DNA from: Siphonodentalium dalli
Taxonomy: Eukaryota > Mollusca > Scaphopoda > Gadilida > Siphonodentaliidae
Length of the DNA: 64,000 nucleotides
NCBI GenBank assembly: GCA_032622095.1
Contig: CP136064.1
Location: 249,769,827-249,833,826, forward strand
Direction: 5' to 3'
The translations under genes and the position numbers were made by a program. Below the pieces are notes generated by a model that searched no databases, was not told the origin of the DNA, and saw only the letters and a list, made by a program, of their open reading frames with translations. Position 1 is the first letter of the stretch. Each line of letters starts with the position of its first letter. Shown one piece after another: positions 27,201-42,200 of this stretch.

Positions 27201-30200
27201 CAAAAAGGTAATTGTGTCAACATTGTTGTCAAAGCGGTAATCTTTAAACGAACAGACTCAAACAAGAAAGAAAATCAAACTCAGTTTTGGACATTTAGTT
27301 TTCCAAACCATGCTCCATAATTCCGGGGGGGGGGGGGGTAAATTGCATCGGAATTCTCCATAAATAATGAGATTTAGTTTATGTTCAAACAGGTCAGTAT
27401 TCTTGAAAAGTAACACGGTTGTGAAACAATCTGAAATCTTTTCGTTCAGCCAATGCCGATATTCTATGGTATGGCCTACATACATTTACAAATATTTAAA
27501 GATACGTAGATACGTGGATAGACAACTTTTTACTCCAAACTGGGTGTTCGCACCATTAATATTTGTTTGTATATTCCATATTGTGCTAGTTATTAAAACT
27601 GGAAAGATAATCTTTCAACTACGAATTGTACTCGTTGTTTGTGAGCATTATGTCATATTACGTAATCCCAGTGGCTGCAGTCTGGCCGTCATCAGCCAAT
27701 TAATTAATGCATGTATTTATGTAACAACACGATATCTACGCTCCATGCCCATTGATACTGACCTGACTTAATATCCGGCCAAATTGACCACGTGAATATA
27801 TTATATAATTACTTCAACATAGGCTCCTTTTTGTGCTGAAATTCGCTGCTATGAAAAAATGCACACCGAGAACGGAACATACATGTATAACTACCTATAA
27901 CGAGACGTAACGGCATTCACGTGATTACATAGTGTGTATTGTGATTTCAATCACACCATCGTCACGAACTATAAATATTAATTTTCTTACATGGACGATT
28001 TGGTTGAGAATTGGTAATTTTTACTTTTGAGTACTTCTGTGATTATCAGCTATCGATATATGGTTATCAGAGTTACATCAATGCTCACAATACATATGAT
28101 GAATAATTGTTTATTTTAATTTACCTTGCACACAGCTTATCTGGGGATGCTTCAGTTTGCAAATCAATCGTTTTCAAAACGGTAAAATGTTGATTCCATT
28201 ATAAACCAGGTTGACACTTTATTTAACAAAATGACCTGTATTTACCCAATATATAAATATATACTCGCTATACTCACATCTGTTTCCGGTCCATCCAGTG
28301 TAGCAATAGCAGGTGTAGTTTCCGTCCATACTGTTATCACCGCAAGAGCCGTGATCTCCACAAGGGTTATACACGCATGGTGACGTGTCTGTTGAAAACA
28401 AGGAACCCGGCTTTAAAGTGTGGTTAATTGATCACAATCTGTTCAAGTCTTAATGTTCTTAATAACTCGAATATTAATGTGTTATTGGAAATGTGTGACA
28501 TTCTTACCATGCGTTTGCTGAATTTGACGTTCGCGTCAACAGTGATAATTGATATTTAGACTAAAAAGAGTTATGATTCGAAAACAATCCATCAAACAAT
28601 ATACTAATAAAGGAACACATCCCTAATAAGATACCCATATAGCTAAAGACTCAGAAACGCAAACAAAACATTGTAGTAATCGTTTCCGCTTAAGTAAATG
28701 CAATTTCCAACTTTTATTTTGTTCGGCAGGGAACAGTGATTGCATGTAGGAAATGATACTCACAGTTGTTCGTTTGGTTACCTGCAATGTTAGATTGATA
28801 GCAAGTGAGTGGTCATCTATGAGTCTGTTGGTGATGTGGACTCATCATATACATTGGTGAAATAAGTAACTAGGCATTATCTCACATGATACTTTAGCGC
28901 CCAGTGTGGATGGGTTGATGTATACTATAAATTGATATCCAACTACTGAGGAATCTTAAAACATTATATTAGGAGATTCAACCTGCTGAAAATTAATAGA
29001 GTATGGTTAGTGTTAATGCCTAAAACGAGACGCATGACTATAATATAATATTCTTCACAAAAGCTGTAAGGTCTAAATTCAAAGTGCACAACGAGAACGG
29101 AACATACATGTATAACTACCTATAACGGGACATAACCACATTCACGTGATTACATGGTGTGTATTGTGATTTCAATCACACCATTATCACGAACTATAAA
29201 TATAAATTTTCTTACATGGACGATTTGGTTGAGAATTGGTAATTTTTACTTTTGAGTACTTCTGTGATTATCAGCTGACGATATATGGTTATCAGAGTTA
29301 CATCAATGCTCACAATACATATGATGATTAATTGTTTATTTTAATTTACCTTGCACACAGCTTATCTGGGTATGCTTCAGTTTGCCGCAAATCAATCGTT
29401 TTCAAAACGGTAAAATGTTGATTCCATTATAAACCAGGTTGACGATTTATTTAACAAAATGACTTGTATTTTCGCAGTATATAAATATTTACTCGCCATA
29501 TTCACAGCTGTGTCCTGTCCATCCAGTGTAGCAATTGCACGTGTAGTTTCCCATACCGTTATCATAACAAGAGCCGTGATATCCACAAGGGTTATACACG
29601 CATGGTGACGTGTCTGTTGAAAACAAGGAACCCGGCTTTAAAGTGTGGTTAGTAGATCACAATCTGTACAAGCCTTAATGTTCTTAATAATTCGAATATT
29701 AATGTGTTATTGGAAATGTGTGACATTATTGCCATGCGTTTGCTGAATTTGAAGTTCGCCATCAACAGTGATTATTGATATTTAGACGAAAAAGAGTTAT
29801 GATTCGAAAACAATACATCAAACAATATACCAATAAAGGAAGACGTACCTAATAAGATACACATATAGCTAAAGACTCAGAAACGCAAACAAAACATTGT
29901 AGTAATCGTTTCCGCTAAAGTAAATGCAATTTCCAACATTTATTTTGTTCGGTAGGGAACAGTGATTGCATGTAGGAAATGATACTCACAGTTGTTCGTT
30001 TGGTTACCTGCAATGTTAGATTGATAGCAAGTGAGTGGTCATCTATGAGTCTGTTGGTGATGTGGACTCATCGTATAAATTGGTGAAATAAGTAACTAGG
30101 CATTATCTCACATGATGGTTTAGCGCCCCGTGTGGATGGGTTGGTGTATACTATAAATTGAGATCCAACTACTGAGGAATCTTAAAACATTATATTAGGA

Positions 30201-33200
30201 GAGTCATGCTGCTGAAAATTAATAGAGTATGGTCAGTGTTAATGCCTAAAACGAGACGCATGACTATAATATAATATTCTTAACAAAAGTTGTAAGGACT
30301 AAATTCGAAACAATGAACACGTTCAAGCTTATGCGGGGTGTCTCTGTTTGCGAATAAATCGTGCCCAAAAAGGTAATTGTGTCATCATTGTTGTCAAAGC
30401 GGTCATCTTTAAACGAACAGACTCAAACAAGAAAGAAAATCAAACTCAGTTTTGGACATTTAGTTTTCCAAACCATGCGCCATAATTCCGGGAGGGGGGG
30501 GGGTAAATTGCATCGGAATTCACCAAATATAATTAGATTTAGTTTATGTTGAAACAGGTCAGTATTCTTGAGAAGTAACACGGTTGTAAAACAATCTGAA
30601 ATCTTTTCGTTCAGCCCATGCCGATATTCTATGGTATGGCCTACATACATTTCCAATAATATGTGTTTGTAGATTCCATATTGTGCTAGTTATTAAAACT
30701 AGAAAGATAATCTTTCAACTACGAATTGTTACTCGTAGTTTGTGAGTATTATGTCATATTACGTAATCCCAGTGGCTGCAGACTGGCCGTCATCAGCCAA
30801 TTAATTAATGCATGTATTTATATAACACGATATCTACGCTCCATGCCCATTGATACTGACATGACTTAATATCGTGCCAAATTGACGACGAGAATATTTT
30901 ATCTAATTACTTCAAATTAGGCTCCTTTTGGTGCTGAAATTCGCTTCTTTGAAAAAATGCACACCGAGAACGGAACATACATGTATAACTACCTATAACG
31001 GGACATAACCGCATTCAAGTGATTATATAGTGTGTATTGTGATTTCAACCACACCATCGTCACGAACTATAAATATTAATTTTCTTACATGGACGATTTG
31101 GTTGAGAATTGGTAATTTTTACGCTTGAGTACTTCTGTGGTTATCAGCTATCGATATATGGTTATCAGAGTTACATCAATGCTCACAATACATATGATGA
31201 ATAATTGTTTATTTTAATTTACCTTGCACACAGCTTATCTGGGGATGCTTCAGTTTGCAAATCAATCGTTTTCAAAACGGTAAAATGTTGATTCCATTAT
31301 AAACCAGGTTGACGATTTATTTAACAAAATGACCTGTATTTACCCAATATATATATATACTCGCTATACTCACATCTGTTTCCGGTCCATCTAGTGTAGC
31401 AATAGCAGGTGTAGTTTCCGTCCATACCGTTATCACCGCAAGAGCCGTGATCTCCACAAGGGTTATACACGCATGGTGACGTGTCTGTTGAAAACAAGGA
31501 ACCCGGCTTTAAAGTGTGGTTAATTGATCACAATCTGTACAAGTCTTAATGTTCTTAATAACTCGAATATTAATGTGTTATTGGAAATGTGTGACATTCT
31601 TACCATGCGTTTGCTGAATTTGACGTTCGCGTCAACAGTGATTATTGATATTTAGACTAAAAAGAGTTATGATTCGAAAACAATCCATCAAACAATATAC
31701 TAATAAAGGAACACATCCCTAATAAGATACCCATATAGCTAAAGACTCAGAAACGCAAACAAAACATTGTAGTAATCGTTTCCGCTAAAGTAAATGCAAT
31801 TTCCAACTTTTATTTTGTTCGGTAGGGAACAGTGATTGCATGTAGGAAATGATACTCACAGTTGTTCGTTTGGTTACCTGCAATGTTAGATTGATAGCAA
31901 GTGAGTGGTCATCTATGAGTCTGTTGGTGATGTGGACTCATCATATAAATTGGTGAAATAAGTAACTAGGCATTATCTCACATGATAGTTTAGCGCCCAG
32001 TGTGGATGGGTTGGTGTATACTATAAATTGAGATCCAACTACTGAGGAATCTTAAAACATATTAGGAGATTCATGCTGCTGAAAATTAATAGAGTATGGT
32101 CAGTTTTAATGCCTAATACGAGACGCATGACTATAATATAATATTCTTCACAAAAGCTGTAAGGACTAAATTCGAAACAATGAACACGTTTAAGGTTATG
32201 CGGGGTGTCTCTGTTTGCGAATAAATCGTGCTCAAAAAGGTAATTGTGTCAACATTGTTGTCAAAGCGGTAATCTTTAAACGAACAGACTCAAACAAGAA
32301 AGAAAATCAAACTCAGTTTTGGACATTTAGTTTTCCAAACCATGCGCCATAATTCCGGGGGGGGGGGGGTAAATTACATCGGAATTCTCCAAATATAATT
32401 AGATTTAGTTTATGTTGAAACAGGTCAGTATTCTTGAGAAGTAACACGGTTGTAAAACAATCTGAAATCTTTTCGTTCAGCCCATGCCGATATTCTATGG
32501 TATGGCCTACATACATTTCCAATAATATGTGTTTGTAGATTCCATATTGTGCTAGTTATTAAAACTAGAAAGATAATCTTTCAACTACGAATTGTACTCG
32601 TAGTTTGTGAGCATTATGTCATATTACGTAATCCCAGTGGCTGCAGACTGGCCGTCATCAGCCAATTAATTAATGCATGTATTTATATAACACGATATCT
32701 ACGCTCCATGCCCATTGATACTGACATGACTTAATATCGTGCCAAATTGACGACGAGAATATTTTATCTAATTACTTCAAATTAGGCTCCTTTTGGTGCT
32801 GAAATTCGCTTCTTTGAAAAAATGCACACCGAGAACGGAACATACATGTATAACTACCTATAACGGGACATAACCGCATTCAAGTGATTATATAGTGTGT
32901 ATTGTGATTTCAACCACACCATCGTCACGAACTATAAATATTAATTTTCTTACATGGACGATTTGGTTGAGAATTGGTAATTTTTACGCTTGAGTACTTC
33001 TGTGGTTATCAGCTATCGATATATGGTTATCAGAGTTACATCAATGCTCACAATACATATGATGAATAATTGTTTATTTTAATTTACCTTGCACACAGCT
33101 TATCTGGGGATGCTTCAGTTTGCAAATCAATCGTTTTCAAAACGGTAAAATGTTGATTCCATTATAAACCAGGTTGACGATTTATTTAACAAAATGACCT

Positions 33201-36200
33201 GTATTTACCCAATATATAAATATATACTCGCTATACTCACATCTGTTTCCGGTCCATCCAGTGTAGCAATAGCAGGTGTAGTTTCCGTCCATACCGTTAT
33301 CACCGCAAGAGCCGTGATCTCCACAAGGGTTATACACGCATGGTGACGTGTCTGTTGAAAACAAGGAACCCGGCTTTAAAGTGTGGTTAATTGATCACAA
33401 TCTGTACAAGTCTTAATGTTCTTAATAACTCGAATATTAATGTGTTATTGGAAATGTGTGACATTCTTACCATGCGTTTGCTGAATTTGACGTTCGCGTC
33501 AACAGTGATTATTGATATTTAGACTAAAAAGAGTTATGATTCGAAAACAATCCATCAAACAATATACTAATAAAGGAACACATCCCTAATAAGATACCCA
33601 TATAGCTAAAGACTCAGAAACGCAAACAAAACATTGTAGTAATCGTTTCCGCTAAAGTAAATGCAATTTCCAACTTTTATTTTGTTCGGTAGGGAACAGT
33701 GATTGCATGTAGGAAATGATACTCACAGTTGTTCGTTTGGTTACCTGCAATGTTAGATTGATAGCAAGTGAGTGGTCATCTATGAGTCTGTTGGTGATGT
33801 GGACTCATCATATAAATTGGTGAAATAAGTAACTAGGCATTATCTCACATGATAGTTTAGCGCCCAGTGTGGATGGGTTGGTGTATACTATAAATTGAGA
33901 TCCAACTACTGAGGAATCTTAAAACATATTAGGAGATTCATGCTGCTGAAAATTAATAGAGTATGGTCAGTTTTAATGCCTAATACGAGACGCATGACTA
34001 TAATATAATATTCTTCACAAAAGCTGTAAGGACTAAATTCGAAACAATGAACACGTTTAAGGTTATGCGGGGTGTCTCTGTTTGCGAATAAATCGTGCTC
34101 AAAAAGGTAATTGTGTCAACATTGTTGTCAAAGCGGTAATCTTTAAACGAACAGACTCAAACAAGAAAGAAAATCAAACTCAGTTTTGGACATTTAGTTT
34201 TCCAAACCATGCGCCATAATTCCGGGGGGGGGGGGGTAAATTACATCGGAATTCTCCAAATATAATTAGATTTAGTTTATGTTGAAACAGGTCAGTATTC
34301 TTGAGAAGTAACACGGTTGTAAAACAATCTGAAATCTTTTCGTTCAGCCCATGCCGATATTCTATGGTATGGCCTACATACATTTCCAATAATATGTGTT
34401 TGTAGATTCCATATTGTGCTAGTTATTAAAACTAGAAAGATAATCTTTCAACTACGAATTGTACTCGTAGTTTGTGAGCATTATGTCATATTACGTAATC
34501 CCAGTGGCTGCAGACTGGCCGTCATCAGCCAATTAATTAATGCATGTATTTATATAACACGATATCTACGCTCCATGCCCATTGATACTGACATGACTTA
34601 ATATCGTGCCAAATTGACGACGAGAATATTTTATCTAATTACTTCAAATTAGGCTCCTTTTGGTGCTGAAATTCGCTTCTTTGAAAAAATGCACACCGAG
34701 AACGGAACATACATGTATAACTACCTATAACGGGACATAACCGCATTCAAGTGATTATATAGTGTGTATTGTGATTTCAACCACACCATTGTCACGAACT
34801 ATAAATATAAATTTTCTTACATGGACGATTTGGTTGAGAATTGCTAATTTTTACGCTTGAGTACTTCTGTGGTTATCAGCTATCGATATATGGTTATCAC
34901 ATCAATGCTCACAATATATATGATGAATAATTGTTTATTTTAATTTACCTTGCACACAGCTTATCTGGGGATGCTTCAGTTTGCAAATCAATCGTTTTCA
35001 AAACGGTAAAATGTTGATTCCATTATAAACAAGGTTGACGATTTATTTAACAAAATGACCTGTATTTACCCAATATATAAATATATACTCGCCATACTCA
35101 CATCTGTTTCCGGTCCATCCAGTGTAGCAATAGCAGATGTAGTTTTCGTCCATACCGTTATCACCGCAAGAGCCGTGATCTCCACAAGGGTTATACACGC
35201 ATGGTGACGTGTCTGTTGAAAACAAGGAACCCGGCTTTAAAGTGTGGTTAATTGATCACAATCTGTACAAGTCTTAATGTTCTTAATAACTCGAATATTA
35301 ATGTTGTTATTGGAAATGTGTGACATTCTTACCATGCGTTTGCTGAATTTGAAGTTCGCGTCAACAGTGATTATTGATATTTAGACTAAAAAGAGTTATG
35401 ATTCGTCACAATACATCAAACAATATACAAATAAAGGAAGACGTACCTAATAAGATACCCACATAGCTAAAGGCTCAGAAACGCAAACAAAACAATTTAC
35501 TAACCGTTTCCGCTAAAGTAGATGCAGTTTCCAACTTTTATTTTGTTCGGTAGGGAACAGTGATTGCATGTAGGAAATGATACTCACAGTTGTTCGTTTG
35601 GTTACCTGCAATGTTAGATTGATAGCAAGTGAGTGGTCATCTATGAGTCTGTTGGTGATGTGGACTCATCATATAAATTGGTGAAATAAGTAACTAGGCA
35701 TTATCTCACATGATAGTTTAGCGCCCAGTGTGGATGGGTTTGGAGTATACTATAAATTGAGATCCAACTACTGAGGAATCTTAAAACATATTAGGAGATT
35801 CATGCTGCTGAAAATTAATAGAGTATGGTCAGTTTTAATGCCTAATACGAGACGCATGACTATAATATAATATTCTTCACAAAAGCTGTAAGGACTAAAT
35901 TCGAAACAATGAACACGTTTAAGCTTATGCGGGGTGTCTCTGTTTGCGAATAAATCGTGCTCAAAAAGGTAATTGTGTCAACATTGTTGTCAAAGCGGTA
36001 ATCTTTAAACGAACAGACTCAAACAAGAAAGAAAATCAAACTCAGTTTTGGACATTTAGTTTTCCAAACCATGCTCCATAATTCCGGGGGGGGGGGGTAA
36101 ATTTCATCGGAATTCTCCAAAAATAATTAGATTTAGTTTATGTTCAAACAGGTCAGTATTCTTGAAAAGTAACACGGTTGTGAAACAATCTGAAATCTTT

Positions 36201-39200
36201 TCGTTCAGCCAATGCCGATATTCTATGGTATGGCCTACATACATTTACAAATATTTAAAGATACGTAGATACGTGGATAGACAACTTTTTACTCCAAACT
36301 GGGTGTTCGCACCATTAATATTTGTTTGTATATTCCATATTGTGCTAGTTATTAAAACTGGAAAGATAATCTTTCAACTACGAATTGTACTCGTAGTTTG
36401 TGAGCATTATGTCATATTACGTAATCCCAGTGGCTGCAGTCTGGCCGTCGTCAGCCAATTAATTAATGCATGTATTTATGTAACAACACGATATCTACGC
36501 TCCATGCCCATTGATACTGACATGACTTAATATCCGGCCAAATTGACCACGTGAATATATTATATAATTACTTCAACATAGGCTCCTTTTTGTTCTGAAA
36601 TTCGCTGCTATGAAAAAATGCACACCGAGAACGGAACATACATGTATAACTACCTATAACGAGACGTAACGGCATTCACGTGATTACATAGTGTGTATTG
36701 TGATTTCAATCACACCATCGTCACGAACTATAAATATTAATTTTCTTACATGGACGATTTGGTTGAGAATTGGTAATTTTTACTTTTGAGTACTTCTGTG
36801 ATTATCAGCTATCGATATATGGTTATCAGAGTTACACCAATGCTCACAATACATATGATGAATAATTGTTTATTTTAATTTACCTTGCACACAGCTTATC
36901 TGGGGATGCTTCAGTTTGCAAATCAATCGTTTTCAAAACGGTAAAATGTTGATTCCATTATAAACCAGGTTGACGATTTATTTAACAAAATGACATGTAT
37001 TTACCCAATATATAAATATATACTCGCTATACTCACATCTGTTTCCGGTCCATCCAGTGTAGCAATAGCAGGTGTAGTTTCCGTCCATACTGTTATCACC
37101 GCAAGAGCCGTGATCTCCACAAGGGTTATACACGCATGGTGACGTGTCTGTTGAAAACAAGGAACCCGGCTTTAAAGTGTGGTTAATTGATCATAATCTG
37201 TTCAAGTCTTAATGTTCTTAATAACTCGAATATTAATGTGTTATTGGAAATGTGTGACATTCTTACCATGCGTTTGCTGAATTTGACGTTCGCGTCAACA
37301 GTGATTATTGATATTTAGACTAAAAAGAGTTATGATTCGAAAACAATCCATCAAACAATATACTAATAAAGGAACACATCCCTAATAAGAAACCCATATA
37401 GCTAAAGACTCAGAAACGCAAACAAAACATTGTAGTAATCGTTTCCGCTAAAGTAAATGCAATTTCCAACTTTTATTTTGTTCGGTAGGGAACAGTGATT
37501 GCATGTAGGAAATGATACTCACAGTTGTTCGTTTGGTTACCTGCAATGTTAGATTGATAGCAAGTGAGTGGTCATCTATGAGTCTGTTGGTGATGTGGAC
37601 TCATCATATACATTGGTGAAATAAGTAACTAGGCATTATCTCACATGATAGTTTAGCGCCCAGTGTGGATGGGTTGATGTATACTATAAATTGATATCCA
37701 ACTACTGAGGAATCTTAAAACATTATATTAGGAGATTCATGCTGCTGAAAATTAATAGAGTATGGTCAGTTTTAATGCCTAATACGAGACGCATGACTAT
37801 AATATAATATTCTTCACAAAAGCTGTAAGGACTAAATTCGAAACAATGAACACGTTTAAGGTTATGCGGGGTGTCTCTGTTTGCAAATAAATCGTGCTCA
37901 AAAAGGTAATTGTGTCAACATTGTTGTCAAAGCGGTAATCTTTAAACGAACAGACTCAAACAAGAAAGAAAATCAAACTCAGTTTTGGACATTTAGTTTT
38001 CCAAACCATGCGCCATAATTCCGGGGGGGGGGGGGTAAATTACATCGGAATTCTCCAAATATAATTAGATTTAGTTTATGTTGAAACAGGTCAGTATTCT
38101 TGAGAAGTAACACGGTTGTAAAACAATCTGAAATCTTTTCGTTCAGCCCATGCCGATATTCTATGGTATGGCCTACATACATTTCCAATAATATGTGTTT
38201 GTAGATTCCATATTGTGTTAGTTATTAAAACTAGAAAGATAATCTTTCAACTACGAATTGTACTCGTAGTTTGTGAGCATTATGTCATATTACGTAATCC
38301 CAGTGGCTGCAGACTGGCCGTCATCAGCCAATTAATTAATGCATGTATTTATATAACACGATATCTACGCTCCATGCCCATTGATACTGACATGACTTAA
38401 TATCGTGCCAAATTGACGACGAGAATATTTTATCTAATTACTTCAAATTAGGCTCCTTTTGGTGCTGAAATTCGCTTCTTTGAAAAAATGCACACCGAGA
38501 ACGGAACATACATGTATAACTACCTATAACGGGACATAACCGCATTCAAGTGATTATATAGTGTGTATTGTGATTTCAACCACACCATCGTCACGAACTA
38601 TAAATATTAATTTTCTTACATGGACGATTTGGTTGAGAATTGGTAATTTTTACGCTTGAGTACTTCTGTGGTTATCAGCTATCGATATATGGTTATCAGA
38701 GTTACATCAATGCTCACAATACATATGATGAATAATTGTTTATTTTAATTTACCTTGCACACAGCTTATCTGGGGATGCTTCAGTTTGCAAATCAATCGT
38801 TTTCAAAACGGTAAAATGTTGATTCCATTATAAACCAGGTTGACGATTTATTTAACAAAATGACCTGTATTTACCCAATATATAAATATATACTCGCTAT
38901 ACTCACATCTGTTTCCGGTCCATCCAGTGTAGCAATAGCAGGTGTAGTTTCCGTCCATACCGTTATCACCGCAAGAGCCGTGATCTCCACAAGGGTTATA
39001 CACGCATGGTGACGTGTCTGTTGAAAACAAGGAACCCGGCTTTAAAGTGTGGTTAATTGATCACAATCTGTACAAGTCTTAATGTTCTTAATAACTCGAA
39101 TATTAATGTGTTATTGGAAATGTGTGACATTCTTACCATGCGTTTGCTGAATTTGACGTTCGCGTCAACAGTGATTATTGATATTTAGACTAAAAAGAGT

Positions 39201-42200
39201 TATGATTCGAAAACAATCCATCAAACAATATACTAATAAAGGAACACATCCCTAATAAGATACCCATATAGCTAAAGACTCAGAAACGCAAACAAAACAT
39301 TGTAGTAATCGTTTCCGCTAAAGTAAATGCAATTTCCAACTTTTATTTTGTTCGGTAGGGAACAGTGATTGCATGTAGGAAATGATACTCACAGTTGTTC
39401 GTTTGGTTACCTGCAATGTTAGATTGATAGCAAGTGAGTGGTCATCTATGAGTCTGTTGGTGATGTGGACTCATCATATAAATTGGTGAAATAAGTAACT
39501 AGGCATTATCTCACATGATAGTTTAGCGCCCAGTGTGGATGGGTTGGTGTATACTATAAATTGAGATCCAACTACTGAGGAATCTTAAAACATATTAGGA
39601 GATTCATGCTGCTGAAAATTAATAGAGTATGGTCAGTTTTAATGCCTAATACGAGACGCATGACTATAATATAATATTCTTCACAAAAGCTGTAAGGACT
39701 AAATTCGAAACAATGAACACGTTTAAGGTTATGCGGGGTGTCTCTGTTTGCGAATAAATCGTGCTCAAAAAGGTAATTGTGTCAACATTGTTGTCAAAGC
39801 GGTAATCTTTAAATGAACAGACTCAAACAAGAAAGAAAATCAAACTCAGTTTTGGACATTTAGTTTTCCAAACCATGCGCCATAATTCCGGGGGGGGGGG
39901 TAAATTACATCCGAATTCTCCAAATATAATTAGATTTAGTTTATGTTGAAACAGGTCAGTATTCTTGAGAAGTAACACGGTTGTAAAACAATCTGAAATC
40001 TTTTCGTTCAGCCCATGCCGATATTCTATGGTATGGCCTACATACATTTCCAATAATATGTGTTTGTAGATTCCATATTGTGCTAGTTATTAAAACTAGA
40101 AAGATAATCTTTCAACTACGAATTGTACTCGTAGTTTGTGAGCATTATGTCATATTACGTAATCCCAGTGGCTGCAGACTGGCCGTCATCAGCCAATTAA
40201 TTAATGCATGTATTTATATAACACGATATCTACGCTCCATGCCCATTGATACTGACATGACTTAATATCGTGCCAAATTGACGACGAGAATATTTTATCT
40301 AATTACTTCAAATTAGGCTCCTTTTGGTGCTGAAATTCGCTTCTTTGAAAAAATGCACACCGAGAACGGAACATACATGTATAACTACCTATAACGGGAC
40401 ATAACCGCATTCAAGTGATTATATAGTGTGTATTGTGATTTCAACCACACCATCGTCACGAACTATAAATATTAATTTTCTTACATGGACGATTTGGTTG
40501 AGAATTGGTAATTTTTACGCTTGAGTACTTCTGTGGTTATCAGCTATCGATATATGGTTATCAGAGTTACATCAATGCTCACAATACATATGATGAATAA
40601 TTGTTTATTTTAATTTACCTTGCACACAGCTTATCTGGGGATGCTTCAGTTTGCAAATCAATCGTTTTCAAAACGGTAAAATGTTGATTCCATTATAAAC
40701 CAGGTTGACGATTTATTTAACAAAATGACCTGTATTTACCCAATATATAAATATATACTCGCTATACTCACATCTGTTTCCGGTCCATCCAGTGTAGCAA
40801 TAGCAGGTGTAGTTTCCGTCCATACCGTTATCACCGCAAGAGCCGTGATCTCCACAAGGGTTATACACGCATGGTGACGTGTCTGTTGAAAACAAGGAAC
40901 CCGGCTTTAAAGTGTGGTTAATTGATCACAATCTGTACAAGTCTTAATGTTCTTAATAACTCGAATATTAATGTGTTATTGGAAATGTGTGACATTCTTA
41001 CCATGCGTTTGCTGAATTTGACGTTCGCGTCAACAGTGATTATTGATATTTAGACTAAAAAGAGTTATGATTCGAAAACAATCCATCAAACAATATACTA
41101 ATAAAGGAACACATCCCTAATAAGATACCCATATAGCTAAAGACTCAGAAACGCAAACAAAACATTGTAGTAATCGTTTCCGCTAAAGTAAATGCAATTT
41201 CCAACTTTTATTTTGTTCGGTAGGGAACAGTGATTGCATGTAGGAAATGATACTCACAGTTGTTCGTTTGGTTACCTGCAATGTTAGATTGATAGCAAGT
41301 GAGTGGTCATCTATGAGTCTGTTGGTGATGTGGACTCATCATATAAATTGGTGAAATAAGTAACTAGGCATTATCTCACATGATAGTTTAGCGCCCAGTG
41401 TGGATGGGTTGGTGTATACTATAAATTGAGATCCAACTACTGAGGAATCTTAAAACATATTAGGAGATTCATGCTGCTGAAAATTAATAGAGTATGGTCA
41501 GTTTTAATGCCTAATACGAGACGCATGACTATAATATAATATTCTTCACAAAAGCTGTAAGGACTAAATTCGAAACAATGAACACGTTTAAGGTTATGCG
41601 GGGGTGTCTCTGTTTGCGAATAAATCGTGCTCAAAAAGGTAATTGTGTCAACATTGTTGTCAAAGCGGTAATCTTTAAATGAACAGACTCAAACAAGAAA
41701 GAAAATCAAACTCAGTTTTGGACATTTAGTTTTCCAAACCATGCGCCATAATTCCGGGGGGGGGGGGGGTAAATTACATCCGAATTCTCCAAATATAATT
41801 AGATTTAGTTTATGTTGAAACAGGTCAGTATTCTTGAGAAGTAACACGGTTGTAAAACAATCTGAAATCTTTTCGTTCAGCCCATGCCGATATTCTATGG
41901 TATGGCCTACATACATTTCCAATAATATGTGTTTGTAGATTCCATATTGTGCTAGTTATTAAAACTAGAAAGATAATCTTTCAACTACGAATTGTACTCG
42001 TAGTTTGTGAGCATTATGTCATATTACGTAATCCCAGTGGCTGCAGACTGGCCGTCATCAGCCAATTAATTAATGCATGTATTTATATAACACGATATCT
42101 ACGCTCCATGCCCATTGATACTGACATGACTTAATATCGTGCCAAATTGACGACGAGAATATTTTATCTAATTACTTCAAATTAGGCTCCTTTTGGTGCT

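Larger units (their letters stand above)
26342..28277 (-). repeat. Array unit 16, class L
   Basis: 1,936 bp. G tract of 14. Near-identical to unit 11 beyond about 26,630. Confidence 0.9.
28278..29505 (-). repeat. Array unit 17, class S
   Basis: 1,228 bp, copy of unit 12. Confidence 0.9.
29506..31373 (-). repeat. Array unit 18, class M (M1)
   Basis: 1,868 bp. G tract GGG-A-G10, one G longer than its duplicate at 21724. Confidence 0.9.
31374..33240 (-). repeat. Array unit 19, class M (M2)
   Basis: 1,867 bp. G tract of 13 (15 in its duplicate). Confidence 0.9.
33241..35101 (-). repeat. Array unit 20, class M (M2)
   Basis: 1,861 bp. G tract of 13; same GAGTTA loss as unit 15. Confidence 0.9.
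26551..35385 (-). repeat. 8.76 kb tandem duplication, copy 2
   Basis: Shares private variants with copy 1: CGCACGTG-type exon variant (29538), GGGTATGCTTC (29368), the loss of GAGTTA in TTATCACATC (34896, matching 26136) and TTGCTAATTT (34842, matching 26082). Identity stops near 35390, where AAAAAGAG replaces AAAATGAG. Confidence 0.85.
35102..37036 (-). repeat. Array unit 21, class L
   Basis: 1,935 bp. G tract of 12. First of the L units with the marker GGGTTTGGAGTATAC (about 35738), also in units 25, 28, 31 and 34. Confidence 0.9.
37037..38906 (-). repeat. Array unit 22, class M, S/M hybrid
   Basis: 1,870 bp. S-type markers (GTTGATGTATAC, ACATTATATTAGG) end at 37730 and M2-type begins by 37767, so the unit is an S-M recombinant. 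G tract of 13. Confidence 0.88.
38907..40771 (-). repeat. Array unit 23, class M (M2)
   Basis: 1,865 bp. G tract of 11; TTTAAATGAACAG and ACATCCGAATT are shared only with unit 24, marking them as a recent pair. Confidence 0.9.
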
